A stretch of 64,000 nt of DNA from Panulirus ornatus (GCF_036320965.1 NC_092231.1:28576199-28640198), one strand, 5' to 3'; counted from the stretch's first letter, positions 44,264-55,961 are shown. Notes: generated by a model from the sequence alone, not told the origin. Made by a program: numbers and translations.

Positions 44264-45712
44264 TCCAGAGGCTCCACACGTATACTGACTCAGTAACAGA
44301 GGCTCCACACGTATACTGACTCAGTAACAGAGGCTCCACACGTATACTGACTCAGTAACAGAGGCTCTACACGTATACTGACTCAGTAACAGAGGCTCTA
44401 CACGTATACTGACTCAGTAACAGAGGCTCCACATGTATACAGACTCAGTAACAGAGGCTCCACACGTATACTGACTCAGTAACAGAGGCTCCACACGTAT
44501 ACTGACTCAGTAACAGAGGCTCCACACGTATACTGACTCAGTAACAGAGGCTCCACACGTATACTGACTCAGTAACAAGAGGCTCTACACGTATACTGAC
44601 TCAGTAACAGAGGCTCCACACGTATACTGACTCAGTAACAGAGGCTCTACACGTATACTGACTCAGTAACAGAGGCTCCACACTTATACTGACTCAGTAA
44701 CAGAGGCTCTACACGTATACTGACTCAGTAACAGAGGCTCTACACGTATACTGACTCAGTAACAGAGGCTCTACACGTATACTGACTCAGTAACAGAGGC
44801 TCTACACGTATACTGACTCAGTAACAGAGGCTCCACACGTATACTGACTCAGTAACAGAGGCTCTACACGTATACTGACTCAGTAACAGAGGCTCCACAC
44901 TTATACTGACTCAGTAACAGAGGCTACACGTATACTGACTCAGTAACAGAGGCTCTACACGTATACTGGCTCAGTAACAAAGGTTCTACACGTATACTGA
45001 CATAGTAACAAAGGTTCTACACGTATACTGACTCAGTAACAGAGGCTCCACACGTATACCGACTCAGTAACAGAGGATCTACAGGTATACTGACTCAGTA
45101 ACAGAGGCCCTACAGGTATACTGACTCAGTAACAGAGGCTCCACACGTATACTGACTCAGTAACAGAGGCTCTACAAGTATACTGGCTCAGTAAAAGAGG
45201 ATCTACACGTATACTGACTCAGTAACAGAGGCTCCACACGTATACTGACTCAGTAACAGAGGATCTACAGGTATACTGACTCAGTAACAGAGGCTCTACA
45301 GGTATACTGACTCAGTAACAGAGGCTCTACAGGTATACTGACTCAGTAACAGAGGCTCTACAGGTATACTGACTCAGTAACAGAGGCTCCACACGTATAC
45401 TGACTCAGTAACAGAGGCTCCACACGTATACTGACTCAGTAACAGGGGCTCCACACGTATACTGACTCAGTAACAGAGGATCTACAGGTACACTGACTCA
45501 GTAACAGAGGCTCTACACGTATACTGACTCAGTAACAGAGGATCTACAGGTACACTGACTCAGTAACAGAGGCTCTACACGTATACTGACTCAGTAACAG
45601 AGGCTCTACAGGTATACTGAGTCAGTAACAAAGGTTCTACAGGTATACTGACTCAGTAACAGAGGCTCTACAGGTATACTGACAGTAACAGAGGCTCCAC
45701 AGGTACAGTGAG
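44264..45712. repeat. 31-bp minisatellite with AP-1 word, about 46 copies
   Basis: The unit contains AGAGGCTCCACACGTATACT followed by GACTCAGTAAC. Spacing is 31 bp (44,281 to 44,312). Nearly all copies keep TGACTCA intact, while the other half varies (CTCCACACG, CTCTACACG, ATCTACAGG). Right-hand copies are more varied. Confidence 0.97.
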
Positions 45713-46429
45713 CCAGCAAGAAGCAAAAGGACGTATTTCAAGAAAGTGTGTGTGGAGCTGAACACTTGGCATTTAAGAATACAATCCTTCCTACACTAAA
45801 CACCATCAATGACTGAACTTTATCAGGCGAGAATAACAACTACTTATATTTAATCATTTATCATCTAAAACTAGTTTAGGTCTTTTTATTTCCTCTTGCT
45901 TATCAACTTCAGTATAAATGAAACAAGACGTTCCCCCAGGCAAAGTTTGCATTCACGAGTTGTGGACCATAGTACTATTCCCTCGATCAATACCTATATG
46001 AGAATATCTCAAGACAAATATTAATGATTGCCTTCATACAACACCACGACAGACGATAAACAACTTCATAGTCCTTCAAGAAATCATTTCAGCAAAAAAT
46101 GCAAAATGAATCACGCAATAATAAGGTTTATTCTTTCATACATACACGAGTGTTTTCCACATAAACTTTTTGTGTATTGCCTTACCAAACAGACTTCAAA
46201 AACGACCAAAAAAAGAATTCGTACTCCATGAAAACACAAATAATCTGAACCTGTTGTTGTAGATAAGATCCCAGTACTGATTACAGTGATCACGTCATCA
46301 CACATGTCCAATATGTTCATGTAATTTCAGAACACAGATCCGGGACTTGTATCACCGCCGCTTATCAGCTCCAGCTGCCACCACCGCAAGGTCTGTCTGG
46401 CTTAACGTTCACACCTTACCAATCATAAG
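45713..46429. other. No recognised gene; AT-rich
   Basis: AT-rich DNA with stops in all frames. Nothing is recognised. Confidence 0.4.
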
Positions 46430-46682
46430 ACGTACATCCCTGAGCCCAGCCATGTCCACCTCGGAGTTAAGTGGCTTCAATCCCTGAGTCTGGCTATCTT
46501 GAGCTGTGTTAAATGGCTTCGACCCCTGAGTCTGGCTGTGTTGAGCTGTCAGTTAAATGGCTTCGACCCCTGAGTCTGGCTATGTTGAGCTGTGAGTTAA
46601 ATGGCTTCGACCCCTGAGTCTGGCTATCTTGAGCTGTGTTAAATGGCTTCGACCCCTGAGTCTGGCTGTGTTGAGCTATCAT
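46430..46682. repeat. 42-44-bp tandem repeat, about 5.5 copies
   Basis: TGGCTTCGACCCCTGAGTCT recurs at 46,514, 46,558, 46,602 and 46,644, with a diverged copy at 46,472. The length variation lies in the GAGCTGTG(AG)TTAAA spacer. Confidence 0.92.
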
Positions 46683-46827
46683 ACTATTCATGAGCAATGT
46701 CTTTCTTTCTTACTAACTCTTCTGCTTCCTCTTTTTTTTCACTCTCTCTATTCATCCAATCATCTACTTCGTGGGTGTCTCTCAAAAGACCTTCGTCCCC
46801 CTTCAGTGTTCAGGAAAATATGGTCAA

Positions 46828-46828
46828 A

Positions 46829-46907
<79 letters not shown>
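46828..46907. repeat. (CA)n(TA)n compound microsatellite
   Basis: A CA tract of about seven units switches to a TA tract of about 33 units. Confidence 0.97.
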
Positions 46908-46909
<2 letters not shown>

Positions 46910-47039
46910 ACATATCGTATTTGTACTGTACTGAGAGGAGTTCCACACTTCAGCTACCCCGTACCCTTGAACTTCAAGCATCACAAAACTTTTTAAACTT
47001 TTGTACGTTGTCCACGTTCACAGTCTGACCACAGTTCCC

Positions 47040-47400
47040 TCATCCACTACAATGATAACACAAACTACTACTTAATATCTTTATCAAGATCTGGTTTAAT
47101 ACGTTGTTGTGACCAACTGTGGCCGCTCTGTCTCTGCATCTCTCGCAAAACTGTTGACTGTCGACGTGGTCAAACTGGTTCACAAACTCGAAAGTCGTGA
47201 TCAAGTCACCCATGCGTCTTTTATTTTCCACTGGGGACAAAGTCATGGCCTGGAACCTCTCGCTGTAACTCAGTTATCTTACATACGGTACCATCTTTGC
47301 TGTACGGTACCATCTTTGCTGTCCTCCTTTGGACCTTCCCTGTCAGTTCTAGATGTATGTTTACGTAAGATCACCAGCCTTGAGAAGAACACTCGACTTC
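47040..47400 (-). mobile_element. CR1-like LINE C-terminal fragment
   Basis: On the minus strand a 68-codon open stretch (47,246 to 47,040) reads 'KRRMGDLITTFEFVNQFD' and 'CRDRAATVGHN'. Upstream, across a frameshift, is 'SYSERFQAM' (about 47,250-47,280) with GGTCCAAAGGAGGACAGCAA (the VQRRxAK block, about 47,321-47,340). These are the post-RT blocks of a CR1-like LINE. A 19-bp tandem duplication (47,284-47,321) lies inside the VQRR-to-SYSERF segment. Confidence 0.8.
47284..47321. repeat. 19-bp tandem duplication inside a LINE
   Basis: TACGGTACCATCTTTGCTG is present twice, back to back. It duplicates the part of the LINE that encodes 'AKMVPY'. Confidence 0.95.
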
Positions 47401-47929
47401 AGCTCTGATATACAGACCAGCAGCTTGACCAAGTGTGTCACTAATGCAAGTACAACATTGGCCCGGTGGCAGTGTGGCTTCTTCACCACTGTACCTGAGG
47501 TGGTACAGGCCTGGTGGCGGAGGGGGTAGAGTGTCCATCCCCGTTTCCTCTCTGCAGTAGCCCCAGGACATCTGTCTTGAGTATGAGTCCAGAACCCACT
47601 CCCCAGGAGGTTCTGCCGGCCCAAGACGGCGCTACTTCCAGCAGCAGGGAAACGATGGACTGCTTCGGAGTGAGAGGGTCCTCGACGTGACTGGACCACA
47701 TGAGGTCAATAGAGGACGACATAGCCTGCCACAAACAGGAGAAGTCCGGTAGCACCCACGACCCTCACGCACAGACATACCTGCAGCTTATCTCCCGTCA
47801 GTTTACACTGACATCAAACCATCTCTCACTGTGTTTCCTTGGCCTGACCTTCACTAACCATGTGTCTGACCAACTTTCATGAGTGTCAAGGGGAGGCGAA
47901 GGTGAAGATTTTTATGGGTTTTCAGAAAA
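47401..47929. other. No recognised gene
   Basis: Unique-looking DNA. Open frames on the minus strand (up to 112 codons) show no clear domain, though part could be more decayed LINE sequence. Confidence 0.35.
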
Positions 47930-48505
47930 GAAGAGAGAATGTTGGGGGTGACAGCGGTGAGAGTAAGTGAGCTTGGAAAGGAGACTTGTGTGAAGAAGTA
48001 CCAGGAGAATTTGAGTGCAGAATGGAAAAAGGTGAGAGCAAATAATGTAAGGGGAGTGGGGGAGGAATGGGATGTATTTAGGGAAGCAGTGATGGCTTGC
48101 GCAAAAGATGCTTGTGGTATGAGAACGTGGGAGGTGGGCAGATTAGAAAGGGTAGTGAGTGGTGGGATGAAGAAGTAAGATTGTTAGTGAAAGAGAGGAG
48201 AGAGGCATTTGAATGATTTTTGCAGAGAAATAGGGCAAATGACTGGGAGATGTATAAAAGAAAGAGGTAGGAGGTCAAGAGAAAGGTGCAAGATGTGAAA
48301 AAGAGGGCAAATGAGAGTTGGGGTGAGAGAGTATCATTAAATTTTAGGGAGAATAAAAAGATGCTTTGGAAGAGGTAAAAAAGTGCGCAAGACAAGAGAG
48401 CAAATGTGAACATCGGTGAAGGGGGCAAATGGGGAGGTAATAACAAGGAGATGGAGTGAGTATTTTGAAGGTTTGTTGAATGTGTTTGATGATCGGTCAG
48501 AATCT
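47930..48505 (+). mobile_element. RTE-like LINE linker (endonuclease to RT), plus half
   Basis: The plus strand reads 'VSELGKETCVKKYQENLS' (about 47,970-48,025) and 'EWKKVRANN', then 'DACGMR' near 48,110. After frameshifts it reads 'NFRENKKMLWKR'-like (about 48,340-48,375) and ends with 'RRWSEYFEGLLNVFDDR' (about 48,450-48,498), the block just before the RT fingers. It is clearly homologous to the minus-strand piece at 4,070-5,335. It stops abruptly where the opposite-strand RT C-terminus begins. Confidence 0.82.
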
Positions 48506-49020
48506 TTTTCACTCCATCCTTCCACCTCCAATTTGGTCTCCCACTTCTCCTCGTTCCCTCCACCTCTGACACATATATCCTCTTTGTCAATCTTTCCTCA
48601 CTCATTCTCTCCATGTGACCGAACCATTTCAATACACCCTCTTCTGCTCTCGCAACCACACTCTTTTTATTACCACACATTCTCTTACCCTTTCATTACT
48701 TACTCGATCAAACCACCTCACACCACATCTTGTCCTCAAACATCTCATTTCCAACACATCCACCCTCCTCCGCACAACCCCAACTAAAGCTCACGCCTCG
48801 AAACCATATAACATCGTTGGAACCACTATTCCTTCAAACATACCCATTTTCACTTTCCGAGATAATGTTTTCGCCTTCCACACATTCTTCAACGCTCCCA
48901 GAACCTTCGCCCCCTCCCCCACTCTATGACTCACTTTCGCTTCCATGGTTCCATCCGCTGCCAAATCCACTCCCAGATAACTAAAACACTTCACTTCCTC
49001 CAGTTTTTCTCCATTCACAG
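48506..49020 (-). mobile_element. RTE-like LINE RT C-terminal region, minus half
   Basis: On the minus strand the fragment starts at 49,018 with 'NGEKLEEVKCFSYLGVDL' and goes through 'RKVKMGMFEGIVVPTMLYG' (about 48,790-48,850). It then has diverged sequence to 'VLKWFGHMERMSEERLTKR' (about 48,580-48,640) and 'GRPNWRWKDGVKKIL' (about 48,500-48,545). These are the usual post-palm blocks of the same LINE type as the plus-strand linker next to it. Fingers and catalytic palm are absent from both halves. Confidence 0.85.
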
Positions 49021-49143
49021 GTTACAATGATGCGCGTGATCTAGCTTTTGCTGATAACTACCAGATAAAAAGAAACACGACTCTATGAATCACAAGACAG
49101 TGCACCTGGGGCTTATCATGTTTCAATTTACTTCTTGATTATC

Positions 49144-49148
<5 letters not shown>

Positions 49149-49221
<73 letters not shown>
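49149..49221. repeat. (TA)n microsatellite
   Basis: An uninterrupted TA tract of about 36 units. Confidence 0.98.
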
Positions 49222-49224
<3 letters not shown>

Positions 49225-50989
49225 ATCTTAAAATGACGTTTCATATATCATTCTGCTTTATGAACAACCTTAGAATATCTGTGGATATCATTGTACATTG
49301 ACACAATTAGAAATTCCTGTAGAGACCATTTGTAATCATTTTTTTTTTTATAAAGATCACAACTGGTGCTCTCCACTTGTGACGACTGCAATGATTACGT
49401 AATCATGTAATCAAATCATGATGACCTAAGACATCGGATAATTTCAGGTGATAACAATATAGCAGTTATCTGACACCATCTTGAGCTCCCTGGGCCTGAC
49501 CATCTGCAAGCCTCAATATTCTTCCGCCTCATCTCCTTGAGCCACGTCTATATCCCCATAACATGGATCCATCTCTGGTCGTTCTTCATCTTTACACAAC
49601 GCTTGTGAGGAGGATTTCTTAATGAACGCAGGGCCGAGCAGGAACCTGAGTCAAAATAGCTCAAATTCTGGACACCGTGATTGACGTGTTAGGAGACATG
49701 TCAACCAAATCTGAACGTATAATAATGTTTTGCTCTAAAGCGAGGAGAGAACATCACCATGACACTATATAGTGTCGACCTTAATGTTATAATAAATACA
49801 TTAACACGAACGCGTCTCTGGACCCGCGCTAACACTTGCCTCCTGCATGTAACAAGTGATGATAAGCAGAGGATGGAGGCATATCTTACACGTCCCACCT
49901 TCACACCCTCGATATTTAGGATGATCATCTTCACTACTGTTCTGCAGAACATTCCCGAGGTGTGGAGTCGTATGGCTGCCGTGTGTTTATCTCTTTACTT
50001 CCACAAACAAAACTTGCTCTTTTGGGGAAGGGTTGGCCTCACACCAGCCTCTAGTCTCCACTGCTCTGGGCAGAGTCAGGGGTCAGTAATAATGGAACTC
50101 CAGCTGCTCTTCTACACAACTAAACAGAATAATTCTCAGACAGAAATTATGTTTTCTAAACTGAATCTGAGCTGATGCAATAGCGTCCCTGTGACGACGC
50201 GCAGTCTTCATCACATGGAGGAACCAGTCATCACCTACTGACCCTCCCACACATCTGGCTGGGCCAGGCTCAGCCTTGGTCGTGTACACTGTTGTGTTCC
50301 GTTGTAACACTTATGGCACTATCTTACTGCCAAGCTATTCCTTACCACCTACCGACACTAAATCTGTTCGTAAATGATAAATCTAACTGATTCGACGTGA
50401 TAACGGAGTCCTTGATCTCAATCACCACTAATTTGTAACTCCCGCTGTTATCAATTTCGTGAGTTCGTGTTCCGGAAGAAGTTCTTGTCTAACTAATTTC
50501 GTAATGCTGAGGGTCAGGAAACACAGGTAGTGAACACAATGTTTTACTGCGTTCAGTACAGAGGTGGTGTGTACCTCGGAGGGAGGTGGTGTGAGTGGTG
50601 CAGGGTGAGGAAGACGTTGGTGAGTTGTTGAGGTAAGATGAGGCGATGCAGGCGGGCCTGGCAAGGCACCTGTGCACGAGCAGGTGTGGAAGTTGTTGAA
50701 AAAGGGACGGGTTGCCCAAGTCCCGTGGCTTCGTTGCCGGGATGCAGGCCCCTTGCTGAGGCTTCGTAGTTCAGAAGGTGTGCGACGGTTTGTGCTGCAG
50801 GGGTAGAGGTGTAGCTAAGATCATGTAGGAAATGCGGTAGAAGTCGAGCGTTGGCGATGTCTAGCGAGGTCGTGCCAGAGGAGACCAAGGGAGAGGAGGC
50901 ACCACAGAGCCCGTGGCGGGAGGTGATGAACCAGGTGTCACATCCAGGGGCAGGAAGCGCCTCATATCCCAAACCCGGAGACTACTTGA
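49222..50989. other. No recognised gene; two unassigned open frames
   Basis: This is non-repeat DNA. A 138-codon plus frame (49,759-50,175) and a 139-codon minus frame (50,972-50,553) are open without being repetitive. I recognise no domain, signal peptide or convincing splice sites in either. The minus frame has mixed, protein-like composition, but a second minus frame overlaps it. Confidence 0.3.
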
Positions 50990-51585
50990 TTGACTGACTG
51001 CTTGCCTCCTTAACTGATTGCTTGCCTACTTGACTCACTGCTTGCCTACTTGGCTGACTGCTTGCCTACTTGGCTGACTGCTTGCCTACTTGACTGACTG
51101 CTTGCCTACTTGACTGACTGCTTGCCTACTTGGCTGACTGCTTGCCTACTTGGCTGACTGCTTGCCTACTTGACTGCCTGCTTGCCTACTTGACTGACTG
51201 CTTGCCTGCTTGACTGACTGCTTGCCTACTTGACTGCCTGCTTGCCTACTTGACTGACTGCTTGCCTACTTGACTGACTGCTTGCCTACTTGGCTGACTG
51301 CTTGCCTACTTACCTGCCTGCTTGCCTACTTGACTGACTGCTTGCCTGCTTGACTGACTGCTTGCCTACTTGACTGACTGCTTGCCTGCTTGACTGATGC
51401 TAGCCTACTTGGCTGACTGCTTACCTACTTCGCTGACTGCTTGCCTACTTGACTGACTGCTTGCCTGCTTGACTGATGCTAGCCTACTTGGCTGACTGCT
51501 TACCTACTTCGCTGACTGCTTGCCTACTTGACTGACTGCTTGCCTACTTGACTGACTGCTTGCCTACTTGGCTGACATCTTCAGT
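50990..51585. repeat. 20-bp minisatellite, about 30 copies
   Basis: The unit is CTTGCCTACTTGACTGACTG, with variants TGGCTG, CTGCCTG and CCTGCTT. Two copies of a block of about 80 bp, each marked by a 19-bp unit with GATGCTAGCC, lie at about 51,391 and 51,471. Confidence 0.96.
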
Positions 51586-52744
51586 GATGTCTTAAGTGCG
51601 TGGGAGTGGCCGCCAGTCTTATTGACGTTAGTTTCCTTAGGCATTAAAAGGGGGTCAAGTAAGATCGCTCGTCGTCCACGTCTACGTGAAAACTGGGTGG
51701 CGCGTTGGTCTGGGAGTCTGATTTCATTACAGCCACGTGGGCAGAGCTGGTCGTGGCACAACGTGGTGTGAGTGTGAGGTTACTGTCATGTGTTGTTCAT
51801 GAGTTATCATATAAACATGTCTATAAACACACACACACACACATACGTAGTAGTGACGACATATCATGTCCCGCCAGCACACTAGACACAGAAGGGACAT
51901 AACAACTATGGACAACAACATATGCATCTGGTTTGTATTCTGGCAACACAAGTGAGGAAGTGTTGACTGTGCGGACTGAACCCCACCCGGCCACTGGCCG
52001 ACTCTGCGGCCCGTGTTATGGCACAGTCAGCAGCGCCGGCCTTCCAACGATGAACCACGACCGTGTCGAAAATTCCAGCGCCTGACTCCCGTCCACTGAG
52101 CACATCAACCGTGAGGTACGGTCGTATAGACGAGACAATCCGGAGGTCGTCTGCCGGGGGTATCAACGGCCGGCGTCGACCTGAGCCGGCTCCACCATCC
52201 ATTCACATCAGCAGGAGTGTAGTAGCCAGGATGTAAGTCATGTAACGTGTGGCACACAGGAACATACCGCGCCACAGGCCGGACGACGGGTACACCCAGC
52301 TGCACGGTGCTGGGGGTCGGTAATATACAGAGAGACAACACAAACAGACGAGAACGGAGGCAAGGACATGGAGGAAATATATACTTGTGGATGTTTGTAA
52401 GGATCTTAACAACTCTCTCTCTCTCTCTCTCTCTCTCCCCCTAATGACTGTTTAGGATACATTTAAGACGATGAACTGCTGGAGAGAAACATTTCTCGTC
52501 TCGCTGATTAACACAAGTGTTTGCCCAGCAAACCTCATCTACATACCACATAATAACAACACACCCACTCGAGCAGGCTCTTCTCTGCCTTGTGCCAGGG
52601 CGACACAGGGGTTCATTTCCCGTGCATGAGGACCGTCATCCCCGAGGGGGCGCTATTTGGACCATCATTCTCCCTAAACGTCCATGAAACCTTGCACATG
52701 AGGAGCTGACCTCGCTTGTTGTCCAGCTCCTTTACCGTGATTAA
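51586..52744. other. No recognised gene; short CA and CT tracts
   Basis: Non-repeat DNA with a (CA)n tract at about 51,828-51,842 and a (CT)n tract at about 52,413-52,437. GC-richer at 51,980-52,330. I recognise no gene in it. Confidence 0.35.
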
Positions 52745-53185
52745 GGGTTCTACAGTGCCCAGATGGACGTACAGTTAACAAGGGTTCTACAGTGCCCAGA
52801 TGGTAGTACAGTTAACAAGGGTTCTACAGTGCCCAGATGGACGTACAGTTAACAAGGGTTCTACAGTGCCCAGATGGACGTACAGTTAACAAGGGTTCTA
52901 CAGTGCCCAGATGGACGTACAGTTAACAAGGGTTCTACAGTGCCCAGATGGACGTACAGTTAACAAGGGTTCTACAGTGCCCAGATGGACGTACAGTTAA
53001 CAAGGGTTCTACAGTGCCCAGATGGACGTACAGTTAACAAGGGCTCTACAGTGCCCAGATGGACGTACAGTTAACAAGGGTTCTGCAGTGCCCAGATGGA
53101 CGTACAGTTAACAAGGGTTCTACAGTGCCCAGATGGACGTACAGTTAACAAGGGTTCTACAGTGCTCAAATGGACGTACAGTTAA
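52745..53185. repeat. 37-bp minisatellite, about 12 copies
   Basis: The unit contains GGGTTCTACAGTGCCCAGAT and GGACGTACAGTTAACAA. Spacing is 37 bp (52,745 to 52,782). It is very homogeneous. Confidence 0.96.
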
Positions 53186-54345
53186 CCTGCGAGTGTACGG
53201 GGCTGAGAGAGCAGTAACACCACAGTGCTTCACTGGGTAAACATGTAAGGGCTGAGCTGGTGTACGTAGTGTAGGATTATGGTAAGCGAGGTGACATGAG
53301 AGAGGCGAAATGTTAGAGGCTTGGAGACAGGTGTCCCGCAGTGCAGGTGTAGGGTGTGGAGAGTGATGGAGGCGTCCATGGATGAGACGTCGGGCTGCGG
53401 AGGTTTCATGGAGCATCTGGAAGTGACGGGCGCCGCACTCCTGAGTTAGTGGGAGGTTCCTTTTTCAGCTCTGTGCTAATGAAGGCAGCGAGACCGGCGG
53501 TCTCGCGGGTTCAAGCTGCTTCTCGAGACTCGGTGGTGGCGAGGTCCCATGCGAGTGTTGCCGATGGGGACCTCGGCAGAGGAGGAACCACAGAGTCGCC
53601 AGGAGTCACGTGGCGGACGACAACTGACGGAGGGAAAACGTGAAGGTCTCCTACAGTCAGGGTAAGATGAGGCAAAGACGTCAAGGTGTGTGTGTGTGTG
53701 TGTGCCGTCTAGCGTGTCACACCCGTGGCCTGCTCGACTGATGTGCCTCACGTGATGGCCAGGTATAGGAGCGGTCCCTGGGAGGAGGTCAGGTCCTGAG
53801 GGCGGTCCCTGGGAGTAGGTCAGATCATGAGGGCGGTCCCTGGGAGTAGTACAAGCTCGTCCATTGGCTGGAGAGACGAGAGGAGGCGGGCACATGATCG
53901 CTGATTGGTCGCACTCACGAAGGTTGGACTTACTAGTGTCGTTAAGATCGAAAGTGGCTTCTCCTCTGTCGCTCAGGTCGAAGCTTTGACCTAAGCAGTC
54001 ACCTCGATCGTACTGAGGTCAGCTTAGTGTAAGCTGTCTTGTTGCTGAATACGAAGATCACGGTGGCCAGGCGCGGCGCTCAGTGTGATACCACCGTCCA
54101 AGACTCGAGAATCGTAGTATATGGCCACCGACACCACACACTGGCCACAGCACTTGTTCTCTGGTGACAGGAATACTGCTGTCTGCTAACATCACTATAC
54201 ACGCCAGCACAAATGGCTCACCTGGAAAATACTGGAAGGCCAGCTGCCTAACCTGCATACAAAGATAACACTTGGCTGGAATGACAGACTGGCTACAATG
54301 TGTAAATTAAATCTACTGAAGAACAGAGATGATGTAGGACACATT
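53186..54345. other. No recognised gene; small 31-bp repeat
   Basis: GC-richer non-repeat DNA. CGGTCCCTGGGA recurs at 53,772, 53,803 and 53,834 (31-bp spacing). A TG tract lies at about 53,685-53,703. Open frames on both strands across 53,449-53,895 overlap each other and show no domain I recognise. Confidence 0.35.
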
Positions 54346-54690
54346 AGGCAGGGGCCCACGTCTGGTCAACCTAATGTCAGGGGCCCACGTCTGGTCAACC
54401 TAATGTCAGGGGCCCACGTCTGGTCAACCTAATGTCAGGGGGCCCATGTCTGGTCAACCTAATGTCAGGGGCCCACGTCTGGTCAACCTAATGTCAGGGG
54501 GCCCGTCAACCTAATGTCAGGGGGCCCACGTCTGGTCAACCTAATGTCAGGGGGCCCACGTCTGGTCAACCTAATGTCAGGGGGCCCACGTCTGGTCAAC
54601 CTAATGTCAGGGGCCCACGTCTGGTCAACCTAATGTCAGGGGCCCACGTCTGGTCAACCTAATGTCAGGGGGGCCCACGTCTGGTCAATA
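54346..54690. repeat. 29-31-bp minisatellite, about 12 copies
   Basis: The unit contains AACCTAATGTCAGGGGCCCA and CGTCTGGTC. Length varies with the number of Gs (four to six) before CCC. One copy near 54,500 is shortened. Confidence 0.95.
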
Positions 54691-54873
54691 TGCCAGTATA
54701 TGGAACACCAGGACAACACCTCAGCCACTTCGTCAAGACACAGTAGGAGCAGTTCACCAGAGCAGGAGCGCTCAGCTGCACAACACGTGTGTACATGGAT
54801 GGAGTCAAGAACTGCAGAAAGGAAAGCCAGGTAGGCCAGGCCCTCGCCAGGGAAGCTTTACCTGCACATCAGT

Positions 54874-54877
<4 letters not shown>

Positions 54878-54951
<74 letters not shown>
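54878..54951. repeat. (AG)n microsatellite
   Basis: An uninterrupted AG tract of about 37 units. Confidence 0.98.
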
Positions 54952-54956
<5 letters not shown>

Positions 54957-55039
54957 CGGAAGGTGTGGCTAACTCTCTCATAGATACCATCTCACGCACT
55001 GGTTGCCATCAACCATTTCACATACAATAAAAAAGAGCA

Positions 55040-55335
55040 AATATTAGGTACCCATCGATGGTTTACCTTATGTTTACCCACCGATGGTTTACCTTATGTC
55101 TATCCATCGATTGTTTACCTTACGTGCACTTTCCGATAATTGAACAGGTATAAACTAACATGGTTTACTTTACGTATACTCTACGATGGTCTACGTGACG
55201 TTAGACCCAACAATGGTTTACTTAAATACACTCTACGATAGTTAACTTACATATACCCTACAACGGTTTACCTGACGCATACCCTACGATGGTTCACCTA
55301 ACGTATACCCTACAATGTTTTACCTTACGTATATT
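55040..55335. repeat. Diverged 26-bp repeats related to the 35.4-kb array
   Basis: Words such as CGATGGTTTACCTTATGTTT and TACCCTACGATGGTTCACCT recur at roughly 26-bp spacing with many substitutions. They match the type B unit of the array at 35,420-37,912 and the 26-mer inside the 69-bp unit at 31,112-31,490. Confidence 0.8.
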
Positions 55336-55341
55336 TCACAC

Positions 55342-55497
55342 GATATGGTACACCTCTCCCCACCTACACTCCACACAGTATGATACACCTCTCCCCACCT
55401 GCAGTCCACACAGTATGATACACCTCTCCCCACCTACACCCCACACAGTATGATACACCTCTCCCCACCTGCACTCCACACAGTATGATACATCTGA
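55342..55497. repeat. 35-bp tandem repeat, about 4.4 copies
   Basis: CCACACAGTATGATACACCT and CTCCCCACCTGCA recur at 35-bp spacing (55,371 to 55,406). Confidence 0.94.
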
Positions 55498-55878
55498 ACA
55501 AGGCTGGTCGGGGCTGGCAAGGTTGGGCGGAGCTGGGCAAGGTTGGGCGGGGCTGGACAAGGTTGGGCGGGGCTGGGCAAGGTTGGACGGGGCTAGGCAA
55601 GGTTGGGCGGGGCTAGGCAAGGTTGGGCGGGGCTGGGCAAGGTTGGGCGGGGCTGGGCAAGGTTGGACGGGGCTAGGCAAGGTTGGACGGGGCTAGGCAA
55701 GGTTGGGCGGGGCTGGGCAAGGTTGGGAGGGGCTGGGCAAGGTTGGGCGGGGCTAGGCAAGGTTGGGAGGGGCTGGGCAAGGTTGGACGGGGCGAGGCAA
55801 GGTTGGGCGGGGCTAGGCAAGGTTGGGCGGGGCTGGGCAAGGTTGGGCGGGGCTGGACAAGGTTGGGCGGGGTTGTAC
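55498..55878. repeat. 20-bp G-rich minisatellite, about 18-19 copies
   Basis: The unit is AAGGTTGGGCGGGGCTGGGC, with A/G changes. Spacing is 20 bp. Many units hold TGGGCGGGGC (a consensus GC-box) and neighbouring G-runs fit the G-quadruplex pattern. Open frames on both strands are array artefacts. Confidence 0.96.
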
Positions 55879-55961
55879 CAGGCGATGCAGGTGAGGGAGG
55901 GGTCACCACCAGCACCATCAATATATACACAGCCTCCCTCATCCATCATGTGTATGAGTAA

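Noticed and set aside
47930..49020. Twin-priming 5' inversion of a single LINE insertion
   Set aside because: Twin priming would place the inverted 5' part upstream of the sense 3' part in divergent orientation. Here the halves converge.
49759..50175. 138-codon plus-strand frame as a gene
   Set aside because: It has no recognisable motif and no supporting context.
50553..50972. 139-codon minus-strand frame as a gene
   Set aside because: The composition is protein-like, but a second minus frame overlaps it and no family or splice sites are recognised.
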